Assembly: GCF_000172795.2 (NCBI RefSeq)
Contig: NZ_CP020947.1
Coordinates: forward strand, 1,367,001 to 1,431,000
Reading direction: 5' to 3'
DNA length: 64,000 bases
Source of the DNA: Rhizobium sp. CIAT894
GTDB lineage: Bacteria; Pseudomonadota; Alphaproteobacteria; Rhizobiales; Rhizobiaceae
Numbering within the stretch: the first letter of the stretch is position 1; each line of letters opens with the position of its first letter. Under the pieces are notes generated by a model that made no database searches, was not told the DNA's origin, and saw nothing but the letters and a program-made list of their open reading frames with translations. This document shows positions 1 through 9,026 of this stretch, one piece after another. The translations under genes and the position numbers were made by a program.

Positions 1-100
1 AGAGCTTGCGGTAATCGATGTCGAAGCCGAGGCTCTTGGATGCAGCGTAGAGGTTGGCGCCGTCAATGAAGAGTGCAATTTTTTCGCGTGGGTCAAACAT
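1..100 (-). CDS. NYN-domain (LabA/DUF88-like) protein, N-terminal fragment
   Basis: The gene starts at the ATG whose complement is 98-100 and runs off the left edge, so only about 33 residues are visible. The start reads MFDPREKIALFIDGANLYAA, and the hydrophobic strand followed by FIDGANLY is the hallmark of the NYN/PIN-like nuclease fold, where the Asp of this motif helps bind the catalytic metal. NYN proteins are putative RNases; no substrate can be inferred here. It is divergent from rpoZ, with a 296-base spacer between them. Confidence 0.8.
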   Translation of the reverse strand, partial: MFDPREKIALFIDGANLYAASKSLGFDIDYRKL

Positions 101-396
101 GGCTTACCAATCCAATGAGAGCAATCGAAATCAGCAGGAGCTAAATTCAATAAAAACAATCACTTGTGTTTCTATTTCGATCTGATCCATACTTTATCAA
201 TTATTCATATATGAGAGATTTAGGGCACGATTCGGCATATTCCAAGCAACCATAGGTGGAATTGTGACGTTCTCCATGGAAATTTAGCTCGGCCGCGGAT
301 AAAGACGAGGGGAGCCGGAATGAAAAACTTGTATTTGCCCGGTTTTAATTGTATCGGGCGTGCTAATCCCGAAATGACGACCGTAAAGGACAGGCA

Positions 397-801
397 ATGG
401 CCCGTGTCACAGTTGAAGATTGCATCGACAAGGTGGAGAACCGCTTCGAGCTGGTTCTGCTCGCCAGCCACCGCGCCCGGCTGATTTCCCAGGGTGCCTC
501 GATCACCATCGATCGCGACAACGACAAGAACCCGGTCGTGGCGCTGCGCGAAATCGCCGACGAGACGCTTTCGCCCGATGACCTCAAGGAAGATCTGATC
601 CATTCGCTGCAGAAGCATGTCGAAGTCGACGAGCCCGAGCCCGATCCGGCAAGCATGATCGCCGCCGGCGGTGTTGCCGCAGCCGACAGCGAAGAGCAGG
701 ACGACCTGCCGGAAACGATCACTTTCGACCAGATGTCGGAAGAAGAGCTGCTTGCCGGCATCGAAGGCCTGGTGCCGCCGGAAAAGAGCGACGACTACTA
801 A
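397..801 (+). CDS. rpoZ: DNA-directed RNA polymerase omega subunit
   Basis: This is the small omega subunit, which helps fold and hold the beta-prime subunit in the core enzyme. The protein (134 aa) begins [20 protein letters not shown] and contains the conserved RARLISQGA helix region around residues 27-35. A DPD-like acidic C-terminal tail makes it longer than the roughly 90 aa E. coli form, as is usual in alphaproteobacteria. An AAAGGA ribosome-binding site lies just upstream. It directly precedes rsh, separated by a hairpin with a T-rich tail; the rpoZ-rsh pairing is widespread and links polymerase with (p)ppGpp synthesis. Confidence 0.95.
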   Translation: MARVTVEDCIDKVENRFELVLLASHRARLISQGASITIDRDNDKNPVVALREIADETLSPDDLKEDLIHSLQKHVEVDEPEPDPASMIAAGGVAAADSEEQDDLPETITFDQMSEEELLAGIEGLVPPEKSDDY

Positions 802-947
802 GCGCGCAAGGTGATCCCGGGATCGCCTTGATGCGATCCCCCGGTCCGTCAGGGATCGGAAAAAAGTTTCATGCGATGCAAAAGAGCGATGATTACCAAT
901 CGTCAATCTTGCGCCTTTATTGCTTAGGCATATTATTGCCCATGTGT

Positions 948-980
948 GCGCCAATCGTTGATTGGCGCGCTTTTATTTTT
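948..980 (+). terminator. Rho-independent terminator after rpoZ
   Basis: GCGCCAAT (948-955) pairs with ATTGGCGC (961-968) around a 5-base loop and is followed by a T-rich run (971-980). It lies between rpoZ and rsh, only about 20 bases before the rsh start, so it could also act as an attenuator for rsh. Confidence 0.7.
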
Positions 981-996
981 ATGGAGTGGCTTTGGA

Positions 997-3231
997 ATGA
1001 TGCGGCAGTACGAGCTCGTGGAGCGGGTTCAGCAATACAAGCCCGATGCCAATGAAGCACTGCTGAACAAAGCCTATGTCTACGCCATGCAGAAACATGG
1101 CCAGCAGAAGCGCGCGAGCGGCGATCCGTACATTTCCCATCCGCTCGAAGTCGCCGCCATCCTCACCGACATGCATCTCGATGAATCGACGATCGCGGTG
1201 GCCCTTCTGCACGACACGATCGAGGATACGACGGCCACGCGCGCCGAGATCGACGAACTCTTCGGCGAGGATATCGGCCGCCTGGTCGAGGGGCTGACGA
1301 AGATCAAGAAGCTCGATTTGGTCACCAAGAAGGCCAAGCAGGCGGAGAACCTGCGCAAGCTGCTGCTTGCCATATCGGACGATGTGCGTGTCCTGCTCGT
1401 CAAGCTTGCCGATCGCCTGCACAATATGCGCACCCTCGATCACATGTCGGCCGACAAGCGTGCCCGCATTTCCGAAGAGACGATGGAAATCTATGCGCCG
1501 CTGGCCGGCCGCATGGGCATGCAGGATATGCGTGAGGAGCTGGAAGAACTCTCCTTCCGCCATATGAACCCGGAAGCCTACGAGACCGTCACCAAGCGTC
1601 TGGAAGAGCTTTCCAAGCGCAATGAGGGCATCGTCAAGAAGATCGAGGCAGAACTGCGCGACCTGCTGGTCGCAAGCGGCCTGACGAGCGCCTATGTCAA
1701 GGGCCGGCAGAAGAAGCCTTATTCGGTCTTCCGTAAGATGCAGTCGAAGTCGCTGTCCTTCGAGCAGCTTTCCGATGTTTACGGCTTCCGTCTGATCGTC
1801 GAGGACATCCCCTCCTGCTATCGGGCGCTCGGCATCGTCCATACCCGCTGGCGCGTCGTGCCCGGCCGTTTCAAGGACTATATTTCGACGCCGAAGCAAA
1901 ACGACTACCGCTCGCTGCACACCACGATCGTCGGCCCCTCCAGCCAGCGCATCGAGCTGCAGATCCGCACCAAGCGCATGCATGAGATCGCCGAATTCGG
2001 CATTGCTGCCCATACGCTCTATAAGGACGGCGCAACCAATGCCGACGGCGATATTCTTTCGCGCGAATCCAATGCCTATTCCTGGCTGCGCCACACGATC
2101 GAGGCTCTGGCCGAGGGCGACAGCCCGGAAGAATTCCTCGAGCACACCAAGCTCGAACTCTTCCAGGACCAGGTCTTCTGTTTCACGCCGAAGGGCAAGC
2201 TGATTGCCCTGCCGCGCGGCGCCACCCCGATCGATTTCGCCTATGCGGTCCACACCAATATCGGCGACACCACGGTCGGCGCCAAGATCAACGGCCGCAT
2301 CATGCCGCTGGTGACCCGGCTTGCCAATGGCGACGAGGTGGAGATCATCCGCTCCGGCGTCCAGGTTCCGCCGGCTGCCTGGGAGGAGATCGTCGTCACC
2401 GGCAAGGCGCGCGCCGCCATCCGCCGCGCCACCCGCATGGCGATCCGCAAGCAGTATGCCGGCCTCGGCCACCGCATTCTCGAGCGCACCTTCGACAGAG
2501 CCGGCAAGATCTTCTCGCGTGAGGCGATGAAGCCGGCGCTGCACCGTCTCGGCCAGAAGGATGTCGAGGATGCGATCGCCGCCGTCGGTCGCGGCGAGAT
2601 GTCCTCGCTCGATGTGCTGCGCGCCGTCTATCCCGACCATCAGGACGAGCGCGTCACCGTCAAGCCCTCCGGCGACGACGGCTGGTTCAACGTCCGCAGC
2701 GCCGCCGGCATGATCTTCAAGATTCCCGGCAAGGCCAAGCCCGGTCTCGACGGGAGCCATCCGGAAGTCGACACCGACGTCGATATCGGGCCGATCCGCG
2801 GCCTGTCCGGGAATGTCGACGTCAAGTTCGCGTCGACAGGTGCTGTGCCCGGCGATCGCATCGTCGGCATCATGGATCAGGGCAAGGGCATCACCATCTA
2901 TCCGATCCAGTCGCCGAGCCTGCAGCGTTTCGACGATCAGCCCGATCGTTGGATCGACGTCCGCTGGGATCTGGATGAGGCCAATAAGTCGCGTTTCATG
3001 GCGCGCATCATGGTCAATGGGTTGAATGAACCCGGCACGCTTGCCAAGGTCGCCCAGACGGTTGCAGGCCTCGACGTCAATATCCGCTTGTTGAACACGG
3101 TGCGGGTCGCTGCCGATTTCACCGAAATGATGCTCGAGGTCGAGGTCTGGGACCTGCGTCAGCTCAATCAGCTGCTCGCCCAGATGAAGGATCTGGATTG
3201 CATCGCCACGGTGCGGCGGCTCTACGAGTAG
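997..3231 (+). CDS. rsh: Bifunctional (p)ppGpp synthetase/hydrolase (RelA/SpoT homologue)
   Basis: Rsh makes and degrades the stringent-response alarmone (p)ppGpp. The 744-aa protein has the full long-form plan: an HD hydrolase domain (H48, H72-D73 in LLHDTIED), a synthetase domain starting near residue 260 (YGFRLIVED, later KDYISTPK and YRSLHT), a TGS domain near 395 and a C-terminal ACT domain from about 668. Intact HD and synthetase motifs suggest both activities. I chose the ATG at 997 (MMRQYELV) over an in-frame upstream ATG at 946 that lies in the terminator region; GGAG at 983-986 fits the chosen start. Confidence 0.96.
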   Translation: MMRQYELVERVQQYKPDANEALLNKAYVYAMQKHGQQKRASGDPYISHPLEVAAILTDMHLDESTIAVALLHDTIEDTTATRAEIDELFGEDIGRLVEGLTKIKKLDLVTKKAKQAENLRKLLLAISDDVRVLLVKLADRLHNMRTLDHMSADKRARISEETMEIYAPLAGRMGMQDMREELEELSFRHMNPEAYETVTKRLEELSKRNEGIVKKIEAELRDLLVASGLTSAYVKGRQKKPYSVFRKMQSKSLSFEQLSDVYGFRLIVEDIPSCYRALGIVHTRWRVVPGRFKDYISTPKQNDYRSLHTTIVGPSSQRIELQIRTKRMHEIAEFGIAAHTLYKDGATNADGDILSRESNAYSWLRHTIEALAEGDSPEEFLEHTKLELFQDQVFCFTPKGKLIALPRGATPIDFAYAVHTNIGDTTVGAKINGRIMPLVTRLANGDEVEIIRSGVQVPPAAWEEIVVTGKARAAIRRATRMAIRKQYAGLGHRILERTFDRAGKIFSREAMKPALHRLGQKDVEDAIAAVGRGEMSSLDVLRAVYPDHQDERVTVKPSGDDGWFNVRSAAGMIFKIPGKAKPGLDGSHPEVDTDVDIGPIRGLSGNVDVKFASTGAVPGDRIVGIMDQGKGITIYPIQSPSLQRFDDQPDRWIDVRWDLDEANKSRFMARIMVNGLNEPGTLAKVAQTVAGLDVNIRLLNTVRVAADFTEMMLEVEVWDLRQLNQLLAQMKDLDCIATVRRLYE

Positions 3232-3425
3232 GCTTTTGTTAAGCCTGTCTCATGCTTGACCGCAAAATTGCACATTTTGTGATCGTTTTGTGGTCATGGC
3301 AGCGCATCAGAAAGGCAAGCAATGCGCCCAATGCATGGCTGTCTCCATGTTGCGGCGGTAGTAATTAACCTTTGTCGGGACTATCTTCTGGTCATCGAAA
3401 CGCAAACAGAAGATGAGACAAGATA

Positions 3426-3575
3426 ATGTTTGATCCTATCAGGAAAATTGCTCGCGCCCTTCGCGCTCCGACTGCCCAGGAACGTGAAATGGCCTATTTG
3501 AACGGCTCGTTCGATCGTATCGATCTCGAGTTTCGTCAGCGCCAGGTCGATCGCGGTCTGTTCCGTAATCGCTGA
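3426..3575 (+). CDS. DUF3563-like small protein (49 aa)
   Basis: A 49-residue ORF encodes MFDPIRKIARALRAPTAQER followed by EMAYLNGSFDRIDLEFRQRQ and ends in RGLFRNR. The T-AQERE-YLN pattern and the R/D-rich amphipathic tail match my recollection of DUF3563-type micro-proteins common in proteobacteria; function is unknown. It is preceded by GAAGATGAGACAAGATA, a purine-rich stretch that could serve as the ribosome site, and is followed by a hairpin with a T-run, so it looks like a stand-alone gene between rsh and the DUF2062 gene. Confidence 0.75.
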   Translation: MFDPIRKIARALRAPTAQEREMAYLNGSFDRIDLEFRQRQVDRGLFRNR

Positions 3576-3642
3576 TACTGGACTTTTATACTTGAGATGA
3601 GTGAGGGACGTTATGCATAGCGGACGCCCCTCGGCGTGAAAA

Positions 3643-3679
3643 AGCTCCTCGTTGCTGAGGGGGAGCTGAGTTGTTTTTT
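3643..3679 (+). terminator. Probable terminator after the DUF3563 gene
   Basis: AGCTCC (from 3643) pairs with GGAGCT (ending 3667), with additional CTC/GAG pairing inside, followed by a TTGTTTTTTC tail (3671-3680). It sits 68 bases after the micro-gene stop. Confidence 0.55.
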
Positions 3680-3737
3680 CGGCGGTAGCATTTTGCCGCT
3701 CTTGTCATGGTCATGTGCGCTGCACTAAATACCGGCC

Positions 3738-4328
3738 ATGTTGTTTCGCCGTCGCAAACCCGCCGGATTCAAGGAAAAGATGCGAGAGCTTCTATGGCCT
3801 CGCAAAGGTTTCCTTCGCCCGATCCGTTATCTCTCAATGCGCATCCTGCGCCTGAGCGCTTCGCCGCATGCGGTTGCGGCCGGCGTCGCTGCGGGCGTCT
3901 TCGTTTCGTGGACGCCTTTCATTGGCGTGCATTTCATCATGGCGTTTGTCATCACCTATTTCCTCTCCGGAAGCATGGTGGCCGCTGCCCTTGGTTGCGC
4001 CGCCTTCGGCAATCCGCTGACCTATCCCTTCATCTGGGGCATCACCTGGGAGATCGGTCATCTGCTATTGAGCCGTGAGGATCATCTGGCCGGTCAGACC
4101 GTTGATCTGGCAGCCCTCTTTCACAAGCTGAATTTCATGGAGCTATGGAAGCCGGTGCTGGAACCGATGCTGGTCGGCGCCATTCCGCCGGCGATCGTCA
4201 CCTCCGTTGCGCTCTATGCGCTGACATTCTACACCGTAAAGGGGTTTCAGACGCGCCGCCACACACGGCTGTTGGAGCGGGCGCGTCTGCGTCTGGCAAG
4301 CCCTGCCGGCGACATGCCGAGCGTATGA
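3738..4328 (+). CDS. DUF2062 domain membrane protein
   Basis: The 196-aa protein has a basic N-terminus and then SPHAVAAGVAAGVFVSWTPF (about residues 42-61), the typical opening of DUF2062, followed by two to three hydrophobic segments and NPLTYPFIW. The G-x-FxSxxPxxG-like stretch is the family hallmark. Molecular function is unknown. It lies between rsh and acpS in a run of same-strand genes; the 38-base gap to acpS suggests cotranscription. Confidence 0.85.
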   Translation: MLFRRRKPAGFKEKMRELLWPRKGFLRPIRYLSMRILRLSASPHAVAAGVAAGVFVSWTPFIGVHFIMAFVITYFLSGSMVAAALGCAAFGNPLTYPFIWGITWEIGHLLLSREDHLAGQTVDLAALFHKLNFMELWKPVLEPMLVGAIPPAIVTSVALYALTFYTVKGFQTRRHTRLLERARLRLASPAGDMPSV

Positions 4329-4366
4329 GCCTGATCAAGAATTCTTAAGCGGCGGAAGGTCCCGGC

Positions 4367-4771
4367 ATGATCATCGGCATTGGCAGCGACCTGATCGACA
4401 TTCGCCGCGTCGAGAAATCCATCGAGCGCTTCGGTGACCGCTTCACCCATCGCTGCTTCACCGAGGTCGAGCGCGCGCGGTCCGACCGCAGGGCAAATCG
4501 CGGTGCATCCTACGCCAAGCGTTTCGCCGCCAAGGAGGCGTGTTCCAAGGCGCTCGGCACCGGTATCGCCCAGGGCGTTTTCTGGAAGGACATGGGTGTC
4601 GTCAACCTGCCGAGCGGTAAGCCGACCATGGTTTTGTCGGGTGCTGCCGCCCTGATCCTCGAATCGATGTTGCCGGCGGGCCATAGGCCCGCCATTCATT
4701 TGACAATAACGGATGATTATCCCTTGGCGCAGGCCTTCGTGATCATCGAGGCGTTGCCCGAGAACCTCTGA
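4367..4771 (+). CDS. acpS: Holo-[acyl-carrier-protein] synthase
   Basis: AcpS moves 4'-phosphopantetheine from CoA to apo-acyl carrier protein, activating the product of acpP found later in this window. The 134-aa protein carries both magnesium-binding motifs of the family: [12 protein letters not shown] with D8, and [15 protein letters not shown] with E57. Length is normal. It precedes lepB, rnc and era, an order common in alphaproteobacteria. Confidence 0.95.
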   Translation: MIIGIGSDLIDIRRVEKSIERFGDRFTHRCFTEVERARSDRRANRGASYAKRFAAKEACSKALGTGIAQGVFWKDMGVVNLPSGKPTMVLSGAAALILESMLPAGHRPAIHLTITDDYPLAQAFVIIEALPENL

Positions 4772-4884
4772 TCGCGACCTCTCGTCGCTTTTGGCGTTGT
4801 CGCCATTGCCGCAACCGGCCGAAGCCGCTAGAGAGGACGACAGAAAAATTGCGCCGTCGCGGCGTCTTGAAGGAATAAGACTGC

Positions 4885-5628
4885 GTGTCCGAAAAAGTCC
4901 AAGCCAAGCCGAATGCCCTCTGGGAAAATATCAAAGTCATCATCCAGGCGCTGATTTTGGCGATGGTGATCCGAACGGTGCTGTTCCAGCCCTTTACGAT
5001 TCCGTCCGGTTCGATGATGCCGACGTTGCTCGTCGGCGATTACATCTTCGTCAATAAGTTCGCTTACGGCTATTCGAAATATTCGCTGCCCTTCTCGCCC
5101 GACATCTTCAGCGGCCGCCTGTTCGGCGCCGACCCGAAGCGTGGCGACATCGTCGTCTTCCGCTTCCCGCCGAACCCCGAGGTCGATTACATCAAGCGCT
5201 GCATTGGTCTGCCGGGTGATCATGTCCAGGTGACCGATGGCGTGCTCTACGTCAACGGAAAGCCGGTTCCGAAGGTGGCGGATGGTACGTTTACCTCTGA
5301 CTACAAGCTCGATCCGGGCGCCGATGTGCCGGTCTTCCGCGAAACGCTCGACAACGGCAAGACCTACGACACACTCGACCAGTCTCCCGTGTCGCGCGGC
5401 GATAACACCCGTGAATTCATCGTGCCTGAAGGCCATTATTTCATGATGGGCGACAACCGCGACAACTCGCTCGACAGCCGCTTCGACGTCGGCTTCGTGC
5501 CGGCCGAAAATCTTGTCGGCCGCGCCAGCGTCATCTTCTTCTCGCTCGGCAATGACACCTCCTTCCGCGAAATCTGGAAGTGGCCGACGAATATGCGCTG
5601 GGACCGCCTCTTCAAGGTCGTTGAATGA
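4885..5628 (+). CDS. lepB: Signal peptidase I
   Basis: LepB cleaves Sec and Tat signal peptides at the periplasmic face. The 247-aa protein has one N-terminal membrane segment (about residues 15-35), the catalytic serine in PSGSMMPTL (S43), the catalytic lysine in DYIKRCIGLPGD (K104) and the box GDNRDNSLDSR. It starts with GTG at 4885, supported by AAGGAATAAG just upstream. It overlaps rnc by 4 bases (ATGA), so the two are translationally coupled. Confidence 0.96.
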   Translation: MSEKVQAKPNALWENIKVIIQALILAMVIRTVLFQPFTIPSGSMMPTLLVGDYIFVNKFAYGYSKYSLPFSPDIFSGRLFGADPKRGDIVVFRFPPNPEVDYIKRCIGLPGDHVQVTDGVLYVNGKPVPKVADGTFTSDYKLDPGADVPVFRETLDNGKTYDTLDQSPVSRGDNTREFIVPEGHYFMMGDNRDNSLDSRFDVGFVPAENLVGRASVIFFSLGNDTSFREIWKWPTNMRWDRLFKVVE

Positions 5629-6344
5629 GCAAGGCGCAGACGCTTTCTGCGGCCGACCGCGCAAAGCTTGAAGGCCTGATCGGTCATGACTTCGCCGAAA
5701 AGGAACGCCTGGATCGGGCGCTGACCCATGCCAGCGCCCGCACCGAGAAGGGTGGCAATTACGAACGGCTGGAATTCCTCGGCGACAGGGTCCTCGGGCT
5801 CTGCATCGCCGAGCTTCTGTTCCGCACCTTCGGCACGGCGGGGGAAGGCGAGCTCTCGGTGCGCCTCAACCAGCTCGTCAGCGCTGAAACCTGCGCTGCG
5901 GTCGCCGACGAACTCAATCTTCACCTCTATATCCGCACCGGCGCCGATGTGAAGAAATTGACCGGCAAGCGGATGATGAACGTGCGCGCCGACGTCGTCG
6001 AAAGCCTGATCGCCGCAATCTACCTCGACGGCGGCCTCGAAGTTGCCCGCCGCTTCATCCTGCGCTACTGGCAGGGCAGGGCGGTCAGGGCCGATGGCGC
6101 CAAGCGCGATGCCAAGACCGAGCTGCAGGAATGGTCGCACGCAAAATTCGGCGTCACGCCCAACTACCGGGTTGATGAACGCAGCGGACCGGATCATGAT
6201 CCGCGCTTCAAGGTGACGGTGGAAGTTGCTGGCATAAAGCCGGAAACAGGCGTAGAGCGGTCGAAGCGTGCCGCCGAACAGGTTGCGGCGACCAAGATGC
6301 TCGAACGCGAAGGCATTTGGCAGCAATCGCCTGCCGGAAACTGA
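5625..6344 (+). CDS. rnc: Ribonuclease III
   Basis: RNase III cleaves double-stranded RNA during rRNA and mRNA processing. The 239-aa protein contains the signature ERLEFLGDRVLG (residues 47-58; E50 and D54 bind catalytic metal) and a C-terminal double-stranded RNA-binding domain from about residue 165 (KTELQEW ... RAAEQVAATKML). It overlaps lepB by 4 bases and is followed by era after 7 bases, the classic rnc-era arrangement. Confidence 0.96.
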   Translation: MSKAQTLSAADRAKLEGLIGHDFAEKERLDRALTHASARTEKGGNYERLEFLGDRVLGLCIAELLFRTFGTAGEGELSVRLNQLVSAETCAAVADELNLHLYIRTGADVKKLTGKRMMNVRADVVESLIAAIYLDGGLEVARRFILRYWQGRAVRADGAKRDAKTELQEWSHAKFGVTPNYRVDERSGPDHDPRFKVTVEVAGIKPETGVERSKRAAEQVAATKMLEREGIWQQSPAGN

Positions 6345-6351
6345 CGGGACA

Positions 6352-7293
6352 ATGACACAAGAAGAAGATATCGCGGCCGAAGCTGCTCAAGAAACCAATG
6401 GTCCGACGCATTCGGGCTTCGTCGCGCTGATCGGGCCGACCAACGCCGGCAAGTCGACGCTGGTCAACCGCCTCGTCGGCGCCAAGGTGTCGATCGTCAG
6501 CCATAAGGTACAGACGACGCGCGCCATCGTCCGCGGCATCGCGATCCACGACAACGCCCAGATCGTCTTCATGGATACACCAGGTATCTTCAAGCCGCGC
6601 CGCCGGCTCGACCGCGCCATGGTGACCTCGGCCTGGGGTGGCGCCAAGGATGCCGATCTGATCGTGCTCTTGATCGACAGCGAGCGCGGCCTGCGCGGCG
6701 ATGCCGAAGCCATCCTCGAAGGCCTCAAGGAAGTCCGGCAGCCGAAGATCCTGCTGCTCAACAAGATCGACCGCGTCAATCGCGAGGATCTGCTGGCACT
6801 CGCGGCTGCTGCCAACGAGAAGATCGCCTTCGAGCGCACCTTCATGATATCGGCCGAAAACGGCTCCGGCTGCGACGATGTCATGGATTATCTGGCTGCG
6901 ACGCTGCCGGAGGGGCCGTGGTACTATCCGGAAGACCAGATTTCCGATCTGCCGATGCGCCAGCTCGCCGCCGAAATCACCCGCGAGAAGCTGTTTCTGC
7001 GCCTGCATCAGGAGCTTCCCTACGCCTCGCATGTCGAAACGGAGAAGTGGGAAGAGCGCAAGGACGGCTCGGTGCGTATCGAGCAGGTGATCTATCTCGA
7101 GCGCGACAGCCAGAAGAAGATCGCGCTCGGTAAGGGTGGTGAAACCATCAAGGCGATCTCGACGGCGTCCCGCAAGGAATTGTCGGAGATCCTCGAGCAG
7201 CCGGTCCATCTCTTCCTGTTCGTCAAGGTTCGCGAGAATTGGGGGGATGATCCCGAGCGGTTCCGCGAAATGGGTCTCGATTTCCCGAAATAA
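6352..7293 (+). CDS. era: GTPase Era
   Basis: Era is a GTPase that binds the 3' end of 16S rRNA and helps assemble the small ribosomal subunit. The 313-aa protein has G1 GPTNAGKST (residues 28-36), switch region VQTTR, G3 DTPG, G4 NKID and a C-terminal KH domain with the GKGGETIK loop. I chose ATG 6352 (MTQEEDIAAE); the longer reading frame would overlap rnc. A tandem palindromic repeat begins at its stop codon. Confidence 0.95.
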   Translation: MTQEEDIAAEAAQETNGPTHSGFVALIGPTNAGKSTLVNRLVGAKVSIVSHKVQTTRAIVRGIAIHDNAQIVFMDTPGIFKPRRRLDRAMVTSAWGGAKDADLIVLLIDSERGLRGDAEAILEGLKEVRQPKILLLNKIDRVNREDLLALAAAANEKIAFERTFMISAENGSGCDDVMDYLAATLPEGPWYYPEDQISDLPMRQLAAEITREKLFLRLHQELPYASHVETEKWEERKDGSVRIEQVIYLERDSQKKIALGKGGETIKAISTASRKELSEILEQPVHLFLFVKVRENWGDDPERFREMGLDFPK

Positions 7294-7453
7294 AGCATGT
7301 CGCGCAAAAGTGTAGAGCGGTTTTGCGGCACCGACATGCGCACAAACAAAGCATGTCGCGCAAAAGTGTGGGGCGGTTTTGCGGCAACGACATGCGCGCA
7401 AACAAAGAGCTAAAGCGCGAGAAGCGAATCTGAAAGATCGCGACGCGCTTTAG
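7292..7453 (+). repeat. Tandem 56-base palindromic repeat plus hairpin (RIME-like)
   Basis: Two adjacent 56-base units (7292-7347 and 7348-7403) differ at 4 positions. Each can fold, because GCATGTCG at the left pairs with CGACATGC at the right and CGCAAAA with TTTTGCG inside. They are followed by a third inverted repeat, CTAAAGCGCG (7410-7419) with CGCGCTTTAG (7444-7453). The structure resembles rhizobial intergenic mosaic elements. It overlaps the era stop codon, so it lies in the era 3' untranslated region. Confidence 0.8.
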
Positions 7454-7604
7454 GCGTGACAAGGATTTCATCGGGTAAGCGCCAGCCCTTTGTTTCCTTG
7501 GAAAAAACCAGCTTCGTTGCGGAACGAATCCATGCCTTTGCGCATTTCTTGCTCGACGGTGCGTCGATGAGGGGCGGCCGGTTTGCACGACCGCGAGGGC
7601 AGGT

Positions 7605-8357
7605 ATGGCAACGTCGAAACGCATCCACTCTTTCAAGACCCCTTGTGAGCAATGTCCTTTGCGGCCGTTGCCGCATTTCAGGGAGTTCAGCCGCGATGAG
7701 CTGGAATTCGTCTCCCATTTCAAGAGGGGTGAACTTGCCGTCGATGCCGGCTCCACCATCCTCGTCGAGGGCGCACATAGCGCTCATCTCTTCACGGTGC
7801 TTTCCGGCTGGGGCTTTCGCTACAAGATGCTGGAGGATGGGCGCCGCCAGATCCTGAATTATATCATGCCGGGCGACCTGATCGGCCTCCAGGGAACCAT
7901 TGCCGGCGAGATGCAGCATTCCGTCGAAGCGCTGTCGCCGGTTTCCCTCTGCGTCTTCGAGCGCGACAGGCTGATGACGCTCTATAACAAGCACCCCTCG
8001 CTCGCCTTCGACATCACCTGGATCGCCGCGCGCGAGGAACGCATTCTGGATGAGCATCTCTTGAGCATCGGCCGCCGCACGGCGCTGGAAAGAGCTGCCT
8101 ACCTGCTGGCTTTTCTCTTCGAGCGCGGCAGGCAGCTTGGTCTCTTCAACGGCCGCAAATTCATCCCGATCACCCAGCAGCACATTGCCGACACGCTCGG
8201 CCTTTCCATCGTCCACACCAACAAGACCCTGAAAAAGCTCGGCGAACGTGGATTGATCCGCTGGCAGGAGCGTAGCTGCGAGGTGCTGAACGGCGAGGAA
8301 TTGCTGGCAATTTCCGGCTGGGAAGGGCTCGGAGAGGGCAAGCGCCCCTTCATCTAG
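7605..8357 (+). CDS. Crp/Fnr-family transcriptional regulator
   Basis: The 250-aa protein has a cyclic-nucleotide-binding-like beta-roll (about residues 30-140, with ILVEGAHSAHLFTVLSGW and PGDLIGLQG) and a winged helix-turn-helix near 186-216 (ITQQHIADTLGLSIVHTNKT). C14 and C17 form a CxxCPLR motif, but the third and fourth cysteines typical of Fnr iron-sulfur clusters are not visible nearby, so oxygen sensing is unproven. It stands alone between the era repeat and a response-regulator gene. Confidence 0.88.
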   Translation: MATSKRIHSFKTPCEQCPLRPLPHFREFSRDELEFVSHFKRGELAVDAGSTILVEGAHSAHLFTVLSGWGFRYKMLEDGRRQILNYIMPGDLIGLQGTIAGEMQHSVEALSPVSLCVFERDRLMTLYNKHPSLAFDITWIAAREERILDEHLLSIGRRTALERAAYLLAFLFERGRQLGLFNGRKFIPITQQHIADTLGLSIVHTNKTLKKLGERGLIRWQERSCEVLNGEELLAISGWEGLGEGKRPFI

Positions 8358-8580
8358 CCTCGCTCTTATGTCTTTTTTAAATGCGCATTAGCGTTTGGGA
8401 AAATAAGCTCGGCCGTCATCTTTCCTCCGATTTGATTCTTATCGACCGGGCAGAAAAATGTTTTATTCAAAAATGGTGGCGGAATTCACCGATAGCGTGC
8501 CATGCGGGGCACCGGAGGGCAATGATGTTGGCGAAAAAGCCGGGGCGCTGCGACAGGCGCCCGACGGAGGGCATGGATTG

Positions 8581-8943
8581 ATGAGCGCAATCCGTGTTCT
8601 GGTTCTGGAAGACAGTCTGATCATCGCGATGGAGGCGGAGGATATGCTGCGCCTTGCCGGCGTCGAAAGCATCGATATCGTCGGCAGCGTGGAACAGGCA
8701 AGGGCTGCCATCTCGGCGCAGACATATGATTTCGCCCTTCTCGACGTCAATCTCGGCGAGGGCATGAGCTTTGGATTTGCCCGTCATCTTCTCGATATCG
8801 GCATACCCTTCGGCTTCGTCAGCGGCTATTCCGATACGGGCGATTTCCCGCCCGACTTGCAGCACATTCCGCTTTTGGTGAAGCCTTTCGACGAAACGGC
8901 GATGCGTGAATTCCTGCTGAGGCTTTTCCCGGCTGTCGCCTGA
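8581..8943 (+). CDS. Single-domain response regulator (receiver)
   Basis: The 120-aa protein is a receiver domain only. It has the acidic pair E10-D11, phospho-acceptor D55 in LLDVNLGEG, switch S81 in FVSGYSD and K101 in LVKPF, so the phosphorylation site is complete. No output domain is present; such proteins act through binding partners or phosphorelays. I chose ATG 8581, preceded by GGAGGG at spacing about 8; an upstream in-frame ATG at 8458 would add a non-conserved 41-residue extension. No histidine kinase gene is adjacent. Confidence 0.88.
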   Translation: MSAIRVLVLEDSLIIAMEAEDMLRLAGVESIDIVGSVEQARAAISAQTYDFALLDVNLGEGMSFGFARHLLDIGIPFGFVSGYSDTGDFPPDLQHIPLLVKPFDETAMREFLLRLFPAVA

Positions 8944-9026
8944 CGTGGTCCATGACTGAAGCGGGGCGATGACAGCGGTCAGGCCTTGGATTAGGATGGA
9001 TTCGTCAGCGGTGAGGACTTCTTTCG

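Noticed and set aside
979..2760. Long ORF (593 aa) on the minus strand opposite rsh
   Set aside because: It is an antisense shadow of rsh. The rsh frame carries all conserved enzyme motifs, while the shadow has biased low-complexity content and no known motif.
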